From assembly GCF_044386045.1 (NCBI RefSeq), contig NZ_JBISCD010000038.1, positions 62,001 to 126,000 of the forward strand: 64,000 nt of DNA, read 5' to 3'. Source of the stretch: Thalassobellus sediminis. GTDB taxonomy: Bacteria > Bacteroidota > Bacteroidia > Flavobacteriales > Flavobacteriaceae. Made by a program: the position numbers and the translations under genes. This document shows positions 8,329-16,955 of the stretch, piece by piece; within the stretch, counting starts at the first letter, position 1, and every line of letters starts with the position of its first letter. Below the pieces are notes generated by a model. The model was given only the letters and a program-made list of their open reading frames with translations. It was not told the DNA's origin and ran no database searches.

Positions 8329-10368
8329 TTAATTTACTTCTGGTAGAAAATTATAGCGCTTACTATAGTCTAACATTTGTCCTGAAAATGTTTCTGGCTG
8401 CGTAACTTTTACACTTATAATTTCACCCGATTCATTTTTATGTGCAACTAATACTGGATTCACAAACCCACTATACGGTGCCGATGTAAATTGTTTATTC
8501 CGTTCTAAAATTTCAGCATGAAGTTTTTGATCTACTTTTACACCGTAACCTTCTACTAAAGCTTCTACTGCGACATAATCACCTTCAGATTTTATACGCT
8601 GTGTTTCTCGTAATAATTGCCCAAAAAGTTCATGAAGTTTTTCATAATCATTAATATTATAATATGTTTTTCCATTTCTTGTAATTTTTTCAATGACATT
8701 ATCTTTTTGCCCTTTTTCAAAAACCCAAGCAGAAATCCATTGCCTGTTTCTCATGTGAGCTTCTTCAACATCATCTCCTAAATTTAATCTGATTAATTGT
8801 GCCATTAGTCCATTTCTTATATAACCATCATAAGCAGTTTTTCCTAAAGCTTTCCAATCGTCTACTAAACCTAAATCTTGAAGCTTAGAATCGTATAAAT
8901 AATATAATGCAACCAAATCTGCTCGTCCTTCTTCTAAAGTTGATCTGTAATTTTTAAGAGTTTCCTTTACAGTTCCAACTCCTGGATTTATTTGACCAGA
9001 TGCATGACCAATAACCTCATGTAATGCAGTATGTAACTTATCAGCTAGACGACCATATTTTTCTTCTAGTTGAAATTCTTCATCATCATTAACAAATTCT
9101 TTTAAACGCCCAGAACTTCCAGCATTACTGTAAGCATTGGTAATATTTCCTAATGATACCGATTTACTTCCAACTGTAGAACGAATCCAATTTGCATTTG
9201 GTAAATTAACACCAATTGGAGTACTTGGAGAGGAATCGCCAGCTTCTCCTGCGACATTAACCACTTTATAAGAAACGCCTACTACATTTTTCTTTTTGTG
9301 TTCTTCCATTAAAGTAGAGTTATCTTCAAACCATTGTGCGTTATCTGATACTACTTTCATTTTTTTAGACATATCAAAATCATTTATTTGAACAATTGTC
9401 TCGTAAGACCCTCTATAACCAAGTGGGTCGTTATAAACCTCAATAAAACTATTTATATAATCTATATTACCAGCTGTTGCAGTTGTCCAAGCCACATTAT
9501 AATCATCCCAAGTTTGTAAATCTCCTGTTTTATAATAATCTATTAAAAGTGCTAGAGCATTTCCTTGTGCCTCATTTTCGGCTACACCTTTAGCAAGTTC
9601 TAACCATTTAATTATCTCATCAATTGCAGTACCATAAAGTCCTCCCGATTTATAAACGCGTTCTTTTAAAACACCATTTTCTTTTACCAATTGAGAATTT
9701 AATCCAAATGAAAAAGGCTTTTCTGGATTTGGAGATATTTTTGTTTTATAAAAACTTGCAACATCATCATTCGTAACATTCGGTCCATAAAAATTTACAG
9801 CAGAAAGCGCCACATTATCAACACCTTTTGCTTTATTTACTTTTTTAGAATCTTCATCATTAAAAATAACATCAAAAGCTTCTCCTTCTAAAACAGTATT
9901 AGTTGCTTCCAATATCTCCTTTAAATAATCTGAAGAAAACTCAGGTTTAATTTTATCATTAGAATAATGATGATGTATACCATTGCTAAACCACAAACGT
10001 TTTAAATAAGTTTCAAATGCATTCCAATCTTTTGACGTTTTATCTCCACCATAATTAGTATAAATAGACTCAAGTGCTTTTCTTATTTTAAGATTATGAC
10101 GGTAATTCTGATCCCACATGATATCTCTACCAGACAAACCTGCTTGAGTTAAATAATAAACGAGTTTCTGTTCTTTTAAGCTTAGTTTTTCCCAACCTGG
10201 AATTTGATATCTTAATATTTTAATATCTGAAAATTGTTCAACATTATAGTTAAAGACTGATTTTTCTTTAGAAATTTCTGCTTTAACACTCTTTTCTTTG
10301 TTATCATTTACACAGGATAACAAAACGGATACTAATAATGCGACACTTAATACTTTTTTTAGTTTCAT
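8329..10368 (-). CDS. M49 dipeptidyl-peptidase III family metallopeptidase, lipoprotein
   Basis: The 679-residue protein carries the M49 zinc signature HEVIGH (about 450-455) and the second motif EEGRAD (about 479-484), a spacing seen in bacterial DPP III. DPP III removes dipeptides from N-termini of short peptides. The chosen start MKLKKVLSVALLVSVLLSC gives a clean lipoprotein signal with Cys 19; the longer frame from 10410 adds 14 residues that break it. As a lipoprotein it would act in the periplasm or at the surface. Bacteroidota homologues are sometimes mislabelled dihydrofolate reductase. Monocistronic, with its own terminator. Confidence 0.88.
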   Translation of the reverse strand: MKLKKVLSVALLVSVLLSCVNDNKEKSVKAEISKEKSVFNYNVEQFSDIKILRYQIPGWEKLSLKEQKLVYYLTQAGLSGRDIMWDQNYRHNLKIRKALESIYTNYGGDKTSKDWNAFETYLKRLWFSNGIHHHYSNDKIKPEFSSDYLKEILEATNTVLEGEAFDVIFNDEDSKKVNKAKGVDNVALSAVNFYGPNVTNDDVASFYKTKISPNPEKPFSFGLNSQLVKENGVLKERVYKSGGLYGTAIDEIIKWLELAKGVAENEAQGNALALLIDYYKTGDLQTWDDYNVAWTTATAGNIDYINSFIEVYNDPLGYRGSYETIVQINDFDMSKKMKVVSDNAQWFEDNSTLMEEHKKKNVVGVSYKVVNVAGEAGDSSPSTPIGVNLPNANWIRSTVGSKSVSLGNITNAYSNAGSSGRLKEFVNDDEEFQLEEKYGRLADKLHTALHEVIGHASGQINPGVGTVKETLKNYRSTLEEGRADLVALYYLYDSKLQDLGLVDDWKALGKTAYDGYIRNGLMAQLIRLNLGDDVEEAHMRNRQWISAWVFEKGQKDNVIEKITRNGKTYYNINDYEKLHELFGQLLRETQRIKSEGDYVAVEALVEGYGVKVDQKLHAEILERNKQFTSAPYSGFVNPVLVAHKNESGEIISVKVTQPETFSGQMLDYSKRYNFLPEVN

Positions 10369-10517
10369 AATGAAATAACATTCTTGATTATTTCGTAAAA
10401 ATACAAACAATTAGAATATTTTTATTATTATTTAAAGACAAATTAAACTTTTTAATATAAAATCATTATTTTCAATCTATCAACCATAATCAACTAATAA
10501 CCAATCTTAAAAATCGC

Positions 10518-10525
10518 TATATTTG
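10518..10525 (+). promoter_or_regulatory. putative -7 box for the SRPBCC gene
   Basis: TATATTTG matches TAnnTTTG exactly, 30 bases before the ATG at 10555. Confidence 0.45.
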
Positions 10526-10554
10526 GTTATTATAATTCTCTGAAAATAAAATAA

Positions 10555-11586
10555 ATGAAAGCTTTTAAATATGTGTTTTTTCTTTTACTGATAGTATTTA
10601 TAGGTGCTGCTATATATGTTGCCGTCCAACCTAATTCGTTTATGGTTTCAAGAACTCATACCATAAAAGCTCCTGTTTCTGTTATTTACAATAATGTTAT
10701 CGATTTAAAAAATTGGGAAGCATGGTCTCCTTGGGTCGAAAAAGAACCCAGTACTGTTGTTACACTTGGCGAACAAACAAAAGGCAAAAACGGCACTTAT
10801 AGCTGGACCGATAAAGACGGCGCTGGCACTATGATTATTACTGAAGCAACTACTAATAAAGCTATAAAACAAAGCATGCAATTTGGAGAATTCCCTGTCT
10901 CTGAAATAGCATGGGATTTCGCTCCCAATACAGATGAAACAACGACTGTTACATGGAGGTTAAGTGGAGAAAATTTACCGTTTGGTTTTAAAGCCTATAC
11001 AGCATTTATGGGAAGCATGGAAGACCAAGTTGGCCCTGATTTTGATCGTGGTTTAGAAAAATTAGATAGTATTGTTGTTAATAGTATGAAAGTCTATAGT
11101 ATAAAAATAGATGGTATTACTGAATATGGCGGTGGATTTTATATCTATAAAACAACATCTGTATCAAGTTTAAACATTAGTGAAATTATGGCGAAACAAT
11201 ATGGCGAATTAATGAGCTATATGACACAAAATAATATTGTTGCCAACGGTATGCCTTTCACTATTTATAATGAAATGAATCCTGCAAACGGAAATATAAT
11301 TATGAGTAATGCCATTCCTGTAATGAATAAAATTAACTTCACAAACCTTACCGAAAACAATGATATACTATGCGGATACATACCTAAAACAAGAGTACTT
11401 AAAACATCTTTAAAAGGAAATTACTCAAACCTACCTGAAGCATGGAAAACTACAATGCTTCATATTGCTAAAGATAGTTTAATACAATCTAACTTAAAAC
11501 CTTTTGAAATTTATACAAACGACCCTGGAAACTTTCCAAATCCAGCTAATTGGTTAACCGAAATTTATATTCCTTTAAAAGACTAA
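10555..11586 (+). CDS. membrane-anchored SRPBCC domain plus GyrI-like domain protein
   Basis: The 343-residue protein has one N-terminal membrane helix (5-25). An SRPBCC (polyketide cyclase/Bet v1-like) domain follows (about 30-175), starting with SRTHTIKAPVSVIYNNV and LKNWEAWSPW. The C-terminal domain (about 185-340) resembles GyrI-like small-molecule-binding domains (YGELMSYMTQNNI, FEIYTNDPGN, WLTEIYIPL). Both domain types bind hydrophobic ligands. No enzymatic residues are evident and the ligand is unknown. crcB follows after 8 bases, so they are probably co-transcribed. Confidence 0.75.
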   Translation: MKAFKYVFFLLLIVFIGAAIYVAVQPNSFMVSRTHTIKAPVSVIYNNVIDLKNWEAWSPWVEKEPSTVVTLGEQTKGKNGTYSWTDKDGAGTMIITEATTNKAIKQSMQFGEFPVSEIAWDFAPNTDETTTVTWRLSGENLPFGFKAYTAFMGSMEDQVGPDFDRGLEKLDSIVVNSMKVYSIKIDGITEYGGGFYIYKTTSVSSLNISEIMAKQYGELMSYMTQNNIVANGMPFTIYNEMNPANGNIIMSNAIPVMNKINFTNLTENNDILCGYIPKTRVLKTSLKGNYSNLPEAWKTTMLHIAKDSLIQSNLKPFEIYTNDPGNFPNPANWLTEIYIPLKD

Positions 11587-11594
11587 AAATTTAA

Positions 11595-11960
11595 ATGAAA
11601 CAACTATTACTCGTTTTTTTAGGAGGTGGATTTGGTAGTGTACTTAGATACCTAACCGAAAAAATTTTAAATAACCCAGAAAACGGTATTCCTTATGGTA
11701 CATTTGCTGCCAATATATTAGGTAGTTTATTTATTGGTTTTATACTAGGCTATGCTGCAAAAAACAATACGCTTTCAGAGAGTCAAACCTTATTTTTAGC
11801 AACAGGTTTTTGTGGTGGCTTCACTACGTTTTCTTCTTTCGCATATGAAAACCATGTGTTTTTAAAATCGGGTGATTTTACAAGTTTTGCTATTTACACA
11901 ATTGCTAGTTTTATTATTGGTTTTTTAACGGTATTTTTAGGGATGTATTTAGCGAAGTAA
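11595..11960 (+). CDS. crcB: CrcB/Fluc fluoride ion channel
   Basis: The 121-residue protein has four membrane helices and the Fluc signatures: GGGFGSVLRY (10-19), the pore asparagine in TFAANILGS (about 37-45), and GFCGGFTTFSSF (about 71-82) with the Phe box and the Thr-Thr-Phe-Ser Na+ site. Fluc dimers export fluoride passively. It follows the SRPBCC gene by 8 bases. I did not find a crcB/fluoride riboswitch upstream of the operon. Confidence 0.95.
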   Translation: MKQLLLVFLGGGFGSVLRYLTEKILNNPENGIPYGTFAANILGSLFIGFILGYAAKNNTLSESQTLFLATGFCGGFTTFSSFAYENHVFLKSGDFTSFAIYTIASFIIGFLTVFLGMYLAK

Positions 11961-12089
11961 AGTCTTCTATTTATAAAAAATATTAACCAACTTAGCTTGT
12001 TATTAGATATAAAATGTTAAAACGATTTCAAATTAAGTTGTTATGCACAATATCGAAAAACTTCTCCACCTACAATATATAGTAAGATT

Positions 12090-13040
12090 TTATAATGACT
12101 TGATTACTTTAACAGTTTTAGAAGTATCACCAATTATTATCTTAACCAAGTACATACCTGAGTACAAAGAACTCATGTCAATATTTGGAGAAATATTTTT
12201 AGGAGTAGTAGAAAAAACTAATTTCCCTAATAAGTTATATACTTCTATTTTATCTACAGAAGTAGCTGAGCGAATATTCAATACATCGCTAACTGGATTA
12301 GGAAATACGCTGAAATTGTTAGTAGTTAGTTCATCTGCACTTAATAATGGTCCTGAGTCAAAAACAATATTGTCTATCCAATAACTATTATTATCACCAA
12401 CAGAGAAAAAGTCTATAGCACCTAAAGTAGCGTCAAATTGAAATGGAATAGGTGTACTATTTAAATCTGTACCATTAATAGTCAAAACATATGTCAAAGC
12501 ATCTAGATCAAAATAGAATACAACGGGAAACCAGTTATCCTCAGGATAAGTAGACGTCCCTAGCACACCACCATCTACATCACTATTAATTACAATACCA
12601 GGAGCTACTCCATCTTGGTTAAAGAAAATTTCACCTGCGTTAAATATTCCAATGACTCCATTGGTAAAACCTGCTCCTTGACAACCAGTTCCAGGGTCTT
12701 CTGTTTCACCTTGCACATTAAAATAGGCAGTACTACCACTTGAGATATACATATCAAAAACTAAATGGTAATCCCCAGAAGTTCGATTACCCAATAAAAG
12801 CATAGCATCTGTAATATCTCCAGGTCCGATATATCCAGACTGATCTCCTATTGCAATATCATTAACAACTATAATGCTTTGATTATTATCTGGTATACCT
12901 AGCCATGTAGACCACAAAGTAGGGTTTTGAAGTCCTAAGTTGCCTGAAATATAGGATTCAAAATCATCTTCATAAATTTGTGCACTCCCCACAAATGATA
13001 AAGTAAGAACAATCATGAGAAATAAGTATATTTTTTTCAT
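12090..13040 (-). CDS. secreted protein with T9SS type A C-terminal sorting domain
   Basis: The 316-residue protein has a signal peptide (MKKIYLFLMIVLTLSFVGSAQ), a beta-rich Asp/Gly-rich body (jelly-roll/LamG-like in feel, about 30-240), and a Por secretion tail (about 243-316): FSVFPNPVSDVLNIRS, VEVYNLLGK-type strand, MYLVKI and TVKVIKSL. The tail directs export by the type IX system and surface attachment. I chose the start at 13040 because upstream in-frame methionines precede no signal peptide and overlap the small gene. The 59-residue gene upstream ends 28 bases before this start; probably one transcript. Body function unknown. Confidence 0.85.
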   Translation of the reverse strand: MKKIYLFLMIVLTLSFVGSAQIYEDDFESYISGNLGLQNPTLWSTWLGIPDNNQSIIVVNDIAIGDQSGYIGPGDITDAMLLLGNRTSGDYHLVFDMYISSGSTAYFNVQGETEDPGTGCQGAGFTNGVIGIFNAGEIFFNQDGVAPGIVINSDVDGGVLGTSTYPEDNWFPVVFYFDLDALTYVLTINGTDLNSTPIPFQFDATLGAIDFFSVGDNNSYWIDNIVFDSGPLLSADELTTNNFSVFPNPVSDVLNIRSATSVDKIEVYNLLGKLVFSTTPKNISPNIDMSSLYSGMYLVKIIIGDTSKTVKVIKSL

Positions 13041-13068
13041 TGGTTTAAGTTTTAAATGTGAAATAGTT

Positions 13069-13248
13069 TTAAGCTCCCAATAGTTCATCAGCTCCATCCA
13101 ATAACCCAACTAATTCTTCTGGTTTATGAATTAAAATAGGAATGTGCTGGGAACAGATATAAAACTCACTTTCTTTATGATAAAATTTGGTTACTGCTGT
13201 TTCAAATGACGTTTTTTTACAAACAATACATGCTCTAGAAAGACTCAT
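13069..13248 (-). CDS. 59-residue zinc-ribbon-like protein
   Basis: This short gene starts MSLSRACIVCKKTSFETAVT and contains C7-x2-C10 and C32-x2-H35, the ligand pattern of a small treble-clef or zinc-ribbon domain, followed by an acidic helix (EELVGLLDGADELLG). A perfect Bacteroidota -7 box lies 24 bases upstream of its ATG, which supports expression. It is the first gene of a likely operon with the T9SS cargo gene. I cannot name a family. A metal-binding adapter or regulatory role is possible but not shown. Confidence 0.6.
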   Translation of the reverse strand: MSLSRACIVCKKTSFETAVTKFYHKESEFYICSQHIPILIHKPEELVGLLDGADELLGA

Positions 13249-13271
13249 AAAATTTACTTTTTAAACTAAAA

Positions 13272-13279
13272 CAAATCTA
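13272..13279 (-). promoter_or_regulatory. putative -7 box for the zinc-ribbon/T9SS pair
   Basis: On the minus strand this reads TAGATTTG, an exact TAnnTTTG match 23 bases from the ATG at 13248. Confidence 0.45.
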
Positions 13280-13350
13280 TTTTTTATTTTTCATTTAAAA
13301 ACTGATATTCATCATGCATTAATAATAAAGATCATTACAAAAAAAGAACT

Positions 13351-13956
13351 CTAATACTTCCCAAAAGTTTTCACTCCTGCTTCTACCCTAGTTTTTAAAT
13401 AATTAACTCTAGGCACTATTGGGCAAGAATATTTATCGTTATATGCACAATATGGGTTGTATGCTTTATTAAAATCAATTATCAAAGTATCTCCTTCAGG
13501 AATTCTAGCATCAATATAGCGGCCACCACCATAACTTTCTAACCCGTTAGTTTCATCAATAAATGGTAAAAACAAATAATCTTCATAACCTTCTTTTTGC
13601 ATTAAATCTTTCCCTTGATATATATTTAATTGAAATTGTTCTCCTTTTAATTCAAAATATAAAATACCATAAACACGCTCTTTAGAGACTCTACTGGTTG
13701 TAGTTTTCATACTAAACCATTTAGAGTTTGGTGTTCTTTTTAATTTGGCTTTTACAACATAAGTAGAATCGAATTTAAAAAAATCTAACCCTTCAAAAAC
13801 TTTTCTATCCTTATCTTTTAATGGTGATGTTGTGACATCTTTATATTCGGCATTTAGTTCTTTTTGAAATATTGTTTCTCCTTTTAAAGGATGCTTTTTT
13901 TGTGCACAATTAAAGAATGAAATTAAAATAACAAATAAAAAAACAATGTGCTTCAT
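13351..13956 (-). CDS. DUF1684-domain lipoprotein
   Basis: The 201-residue protein has a lipoprotein signal (MKHIVFLFVILISFFNC) and a DUF1684 domain: LPFIDETNGLESYGGGRYID and DFNKAYNPYCAYNDKYSCPIVP (about 165-187) are the hallmark segments. No biochemical role is established. Its ATG overlaps the stop of the upstream DUF4252-like gene as TAATG, so translation is coupled. Confidence 0.85.
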   Translation of the reverse strand: MKHIVFLFVILISFFNCAQKKHPLKGETIFQKELNAEYKDVTTSPLKDKDRKVFEGLDFFKFDSTYVVKAKLKRTPNSKWFSMKTTTSRVSKERVYGILYFELKGEQFQLNIYQGKDLMQKEGYEDYLFLPFIDETNGLESYGGGRYIDARIPEGDTLIIDFNKAYNPYCAYNDKYSCPIVPRVNYLKTRVEAGVKTFGKY

Positions 13957-14483
13957 TAGTTTCCAGGATTAAAGAATGGATTAACATTGGTTTTATAAGA
14001 CTGCATTAAATTATTTGAAAATGTATTAAAAATCGATTCATCTTCAAAGGATTTAATTTTATCTGGATTTAAATTGCCTTGAAAATAATAAGCTGTTGTC
14101 TCTGTTTCTGTACTATTAAAAATAATAGCATCTGTAACGATAGCCCCAACTTCTTTAAACGATATAATTCTCGTTTGATTCAATTCATTTTTTCTAAAAA
14201 CATCCGTATACCCACTGTTTGTAACATCGTTCATCTCTTTAATAAGAGTTTGCCTTTTTAAATCATTTATAGTTTCGAATTTTATAAATTTAAAATCTGT
14301 AATATTCCCTATGGCACTTTTTACTTCAGGAGAAATATTACTTAGTACCGCTTTAAAAAAATTAGGCACCTGAAAAGACGTTGTTCCCATATCTGCTTTA
14401 TGATTATTATAGAACCCTTGAAAGCTACTGCTACAAGAAACTATTAAAAAACAGACACTTATTGCTAAAAATACATTCTTCAT
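13956..14483 (-). CDS. DUF4252-like lipoprotein
   Basis: The 175-residue protein has a lipoprotein signal (MKNVFLAISVCFLIVSC, Cys 17), then a mixed alpha/beta body resembling DUF4252 (FKFIKFETIND, IISFKEVGAIVTDAIIF). The family is Bacteroidota-specific and uncharacterised. It is the first gene of a two-gene unit with the DUF1684 lipoprotein. The family assignment is by impression of length, lipobox and strand pattern. Confidence 0.6.
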   Translation of the reverse strand: MKNVFLAISVCFLIVSCSSSFQGFYNNHKADMGTTSFQVPNFFKAVLSNISPEVKSAIGNITDFKFIKFETINDLKRQTLIKEMNDVTNSGYTDVFRKNELNQTRIISFKEVGAIVTDAIIFNSTETETTAYYFQGNLNPDKIKSFEDESIFNTFSNNLMQSYKTNVNPFFNPGN

Positions 14484-14499
14484 TTAAAAAAGTTTACAT

Positions 14500-14507
14500 C
14501 AAAAATA
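14500..14507 (-). promoter_or_regulatory. putative -7 box for the DUF4252/DUF1684 pair
   Basis: On the minus strand this reads TATTTTTG (TAnnTTTG), 16 bases from the ATG at 14483. It sits back to back with the plus-strand box at 14528. Confidence 0.4.
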
Positions 14508-14527
14508 CAACTTCCAATAATTTTATA

Positions 14528-14535
14528 TAAGTTTG
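14528..14535 (+). promoter_or_regulatory. putative -7 box of the MFS leader transcript
   Basis: TAAGTTTG matches TAnnTTTG. It is 22 bases before the leader ORF and is the only such box I find between 14484 and the MFS gene at 14767, so the MFS mRNA probably starts here and must pass the terminator at 14668. Confidence 0.5.
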
Positions 14536-14556
14536 TAGTCTAATAAAAATATAAAA

Positions 14557-14640
14557 ATGCGTCATAACGTCACAATTTGTAGAAAACAATGGACCTCTTA
14601 TTTAATGAGAGAAGGTCGGGCTTGTTCTATATTGTGGTGA
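14557..14640 (+). CDS. 27-codon leader peptide ORF upstream of the MFS gene
   Basis: ATG to TGA encodes MRHNVTICRKQWTSYLMREG then RACSILW. It is rich in Arg (4), Cys (2) and Trp (2), unusual for chance AT-rich translation. It lies between a perfect -7 box and a strong terminator. Two segments inside it (14592-14598 and 14610-14623) form the alternative pairings described for the attenuator. I infer a regulatory leader peptide whose translation or stalling is sensed. No homology is claimed. Confidence 0.45.
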   Translation: MRHNVTICRKQWTSYLMREGRACSILW

Positions 14641-14700
14641 TATGTTTATATAATATTACAGTATTTTAAAAAGTCCGACTTCACAGTCGGACTTTTTTTT
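14592..14700 (+). promoter_or_regulatory. predicted transcription attenuator of the MFS gene
   Basis: Four segments can form exclusive helices. Segment 1 (14592-14598) pairs with 2 (14610-14617) with one bulged A. Segment 2 extended (14614-14623, GGTCGGGCTT) pairs with 3 (14671-14680, AAGTCCGACT) over 10 bp with two G-U pairs. Segment 3 pairs with 4 (14685-14693) as the terminator. A ribosome halted over segment 1 would free 2 to capture 3 and let transcription continue. Completed translation, or none, would leave 3:4 to terminate. These are pairings I counted by hand; no energies were computed. Confidence 0.5.
14668..14700 (+). terminator. strong intrinsic terminator upstream of the MFS gene
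   Basis: The stem AAAAAGTCCGACT (14668-14680) pairs perfectly with AGTCGGACTTTTT (14685-14697) around loop TCAC, followed by further T. It is GC-rich for this genome. No complete plus-strand gene lies before it, only the 27-codon leader. Confidence 0.85.
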
Positions 14701-14766
14701 TGCACTAAAATCAGCTAATAATTAAAATTCAAAAATTGATAAAAGAAACTTGAACAATCAGAACTA

Positions 14767-16008
14767 ATGAAAACACTTTACAACAATTACTTAAACACTT
14801 TTAAAGGCTTATCACAAGAAGTTTGGTGGCTAGCATTAATAACACTTATTAATAGAGCCGGTACCATGGTCATTCCATTTCTATCGCTTTATTTAACAAA
14901 GAGCTTACAATTTACATTAAGCGATGTTGGTTGGATTATGAGTGCCTTTGGTGTAGGTTCTGTAATTGGTTCATGGTTAGGCGGAAGGTTAACTGATAAA
15001 ATTGGTTTTTATAAAGTTATGACTTTTAGTTTAATTACTTCAGGGCTCTTATTTATTGGTTTACAATTCTTAACAACTTTTGTTGCCTTTTGTTCAGGTA
15101 TATTTTTAGTGATGCTGGTAGCAGATATGTTTAGACCTGCTATGTTTGTGGCATTAAGTGCTTATAGTAAACCCGAAAACAAAACACGATCTGTTACCTT
15201 AATTAGGCTTGCTATAAACCTTGGGTTTTCGGCAGGACCTGCAATTGGCGGTATTATTATTACCTCACTAAGCTATGGCGGATTGTTTTGGGTAGACGGC
15301 ATTACCTGTATTTTAGCAACCTTTGTTTTAATTAATGTTTTGAATCCGAAAAAAACAAAAACGTTAGATGATGTTATAAATAAAAATCCAAAATCGGCTT
15401 ATCATGATAAAGCCTTTATAATATTTCTATTTGCCATGGTACTTTTTGGGATAGTATTCTTGCAATATTTTTCAACTATGCCGCTCTATTACAAAGATGT
15501 TCATCATTTAACAGAATTAAATATTGGTATTCTTTTAGGGATGAATGGGTTTATCATTTTTGCTCTAGAAATGCCTCTAATAAAATGGCTTGAAAATACC
15601 ACTTTTACCAAATCGGGCTTAATGCTTTTTGGTGCGATACTTACAGGATTGAGTTTTATTGTTTTAAATTTCACATCGTGGACAGGTATTATAATTATAG
15701 GTATGCTGTTAATGACTTTTGGAGAAATGATAGCTTTTCCGTTTTCAAACGCATTTGCCATGGATCGTGCTAAAAAAGGTAATCAAGGAGAATATATGGC
15801 GCTCTATTCTATTGCATTTTCATTTGCTCATATTTTTGGGCACAATGCAGGGTTACAGATGACAGATAAATTTGGTTTTAATAACACTTGGCACATTGTA
15901 ACATTTCTTGCTGCGTTTTGTATTTTTTTATTGTTTATCTTAAGGCTTTATTTGAATAGAAAAAAGAAGATACAAGTAGAAGAAGAAAAAGAAATTTTAT
16001 GGATTTAA
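14767..16008 (+). CDS. MFS transporter, drug-efflux (DHA)-like
   Basis: The 413-residue protein has about 12 membrane helices. The motif-A-like loop GSWLGGRLTDKIGFYKV lies between helices 2 and 3 (about 67-83). RLAINLGFSAGPAIGG (about 147-162) is a motif-C-like proton-antiporter signature in helix 5, which points to export. Family resemblance is to MdtH/YdeE-type efflux proteins; the substrate is unknown. The 3' end overlaps the VOC gene by 10 bases, so the pair is one operon. The attenuator-like leader suggests induced expression. Confidence 0.8.
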   Translation: MKTLYNNYLNTFKGLSQEVWWLALITLINRAGTMVIPFLSLYLTKSLQFTLSDVGWIMSAFGVGSVIGSWLGGRLTDKIGFYKVMTFSLITSGLLFIGLQFLTTFVAFCSGIFLVMLVADMFRPAMFVALSAYSKPENKTRSVTLIRLAINLGFSAGPAIGGIIITSLSYGGLFWVDGITCILATFVLINVLNPKKTKTLDDVINKNPKSAYHDKAFIIFLFAMVLFGIVFLQYFSTMPLYYKDVHHLTELNIGILLGMNGFIIFALEMPLIKWLENTTFTKSGLMLFGAILTGLSFIVLNFTSWTGIIIIGMLLMTFGEMIAFPFSNAFAMDRAKKGNQGEYMALYSIAFSFAHIFGHNAGLQMTDKFGFNNTWHIVTFLAAFCIFLLFILRLYLNRKKKIQVEEEKEILWI

Positions 16009-16373
16009 ATCAAATAACTATACCTTCGCTAGATGTTAAAAAAGCTACTGAGTTTTACAAAATTTTGGGATTGCATCTTATTGTAGATGCAATCCCAAGA
16101 TATGTAAGGTTTGAATGTCCTAACGGAAATAGTACTTTTTCAATTCATAAAGTAGATAAATTACCAGAAGGAAATGGTATTTCTATATATTTTGAAGATG
16201 ATAATTTAGATACATTAGTCTCAAATATTCAAAAAAAAGGTATCGTTTTTAAACAATTACCAGAAGACACCACATGGCTTTGGAGAGAAGCCCGTTTAGA
16301 AGATTTAGATGGTAATCATATTATTTTATATTATGCTGGGAAAGATAGAAAAAATCCGCCTTGGAGAATTTAA
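15999..16373 (+). CDS. VOC-family (glyoxalase/bleomycin-resistance fold) protein
   Basis: The 124-residue protein is a single vicinal-oxygen-chelate domain: the ITIPSLDVKKATEFYK start, a middle HKV... strand and a C-terminal LEDLDGNHIILYYAG with the Glu/Asp-rich metal-side strand. VOC members include antibiotic-binding and glutathione-transfer proteins. Coupling to an MFS exporter would fit a resistance or detoxification pair, but this is inference. The start overlaps the MFS stop by 10 bases. Confidence 0.82.
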   Translation: MDLNQITIPSLDVKKATEFYKILGLHLIVDAIPRYVRFECPNGNSTFSIHKVDKLPEGNGISIYFEDDNLDTLVSNIQKKGIVFKQLPEDTTWLWREARLEDLDGNHIILYYAGKDRKNPPWRI

Positions 16374-16388
16374 TTAGTAAACACTCAT

Positions 16389-16832
16389 TTATTTTGAAGG
16401 CTTTAATTCTTTGTAGCGTATTACATGAGATAATACAATTTGTGTTTTAGTTTCACCATAAATAATAAGTTGATCTATAAACGATTCTAAGTGTTTTTGG
16501 TTTTTTAAAACTACCTCCATAACAATATTTTCGTTTCCTGTTATTCTATAGCAATTTAACACCTCATCATAGGTTTTAACTTTATCTAAAAAGGGTTTTA
16601 ACTTTCCTATAAAAGCACGTAATGTAATAATGGCCTTTAATTGATATCCCATATCTAATGGAGACACAATAGTTTTATATCCTAATATGATACCAGCATC
16701 TTCCAACTTTTTTATACGTTCTGACACTGCAGGTGAACTAATTCCTACTTGTCGGCCAATTTCGGCATTAGATTGTCTTGCATTTTGCTGTAAACACCTC
16801 AAAATCTTCCAATTAAGTGCATCTAAATTCAT
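16389..16832 (-). CDS. Lrp/AsnC-family transcriptional regulator
   Basis: The 147-residue protein has an N-terminal helix-turn-helix (LDALNWKILRCLQQNARQSN, then IGRQVGISSPAVSERIKKLEDAGII) and a C-terminal RAM/AsnC ligand domain (about 65-140, VLNCYRITGNENIVMEVVLKN). Full length for the family, which senses amino acids as octamers or dimers. It is convergent with the VOC gene; the target is unknown. Confidence 0.9.
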   Translation of the reverse strand: MNLDALNWKILRCLQQNARQSNAEIGRQVGISSPAVSERIKKLEDAGIILGYKTIVSPLDMGYQLKAIITLRAFIGKLKPFLDKVKTYDEVLNCYRITGNENIVMEVVLKNQKHLESFIDQLIIYGETKTQIVLSHVIRYKELKPSK

Positions 16833-16922
16833 TTAAAAGAAATTTAACTATAAAAAATTAATAATTAAAGTAAATATACAATTTTACTTCAAATTCTAAA
16901 GACGAATATCAAATCTAGTGCC

Positions 16923-16930
16923 TAATTTTG
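16923..16930 (+). promoter_or_regulatory. putative -7 box for the four-helix protein gene
   Basis: TAATTTTG matches TAnnTTTG, 25 bases before the ATG at 16956. Confidence 0.4.
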
Positions 16931-16955
16931 ATAAAAATGCTAAGAAAATATACAA

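Noticed and set aside
12043..12384. Plus-strand ORF of 113 residues
   Set aside because: It lies antisense to the T9SS sorting domain and has no domain or promoter; shadow of the real minus-strand gene.
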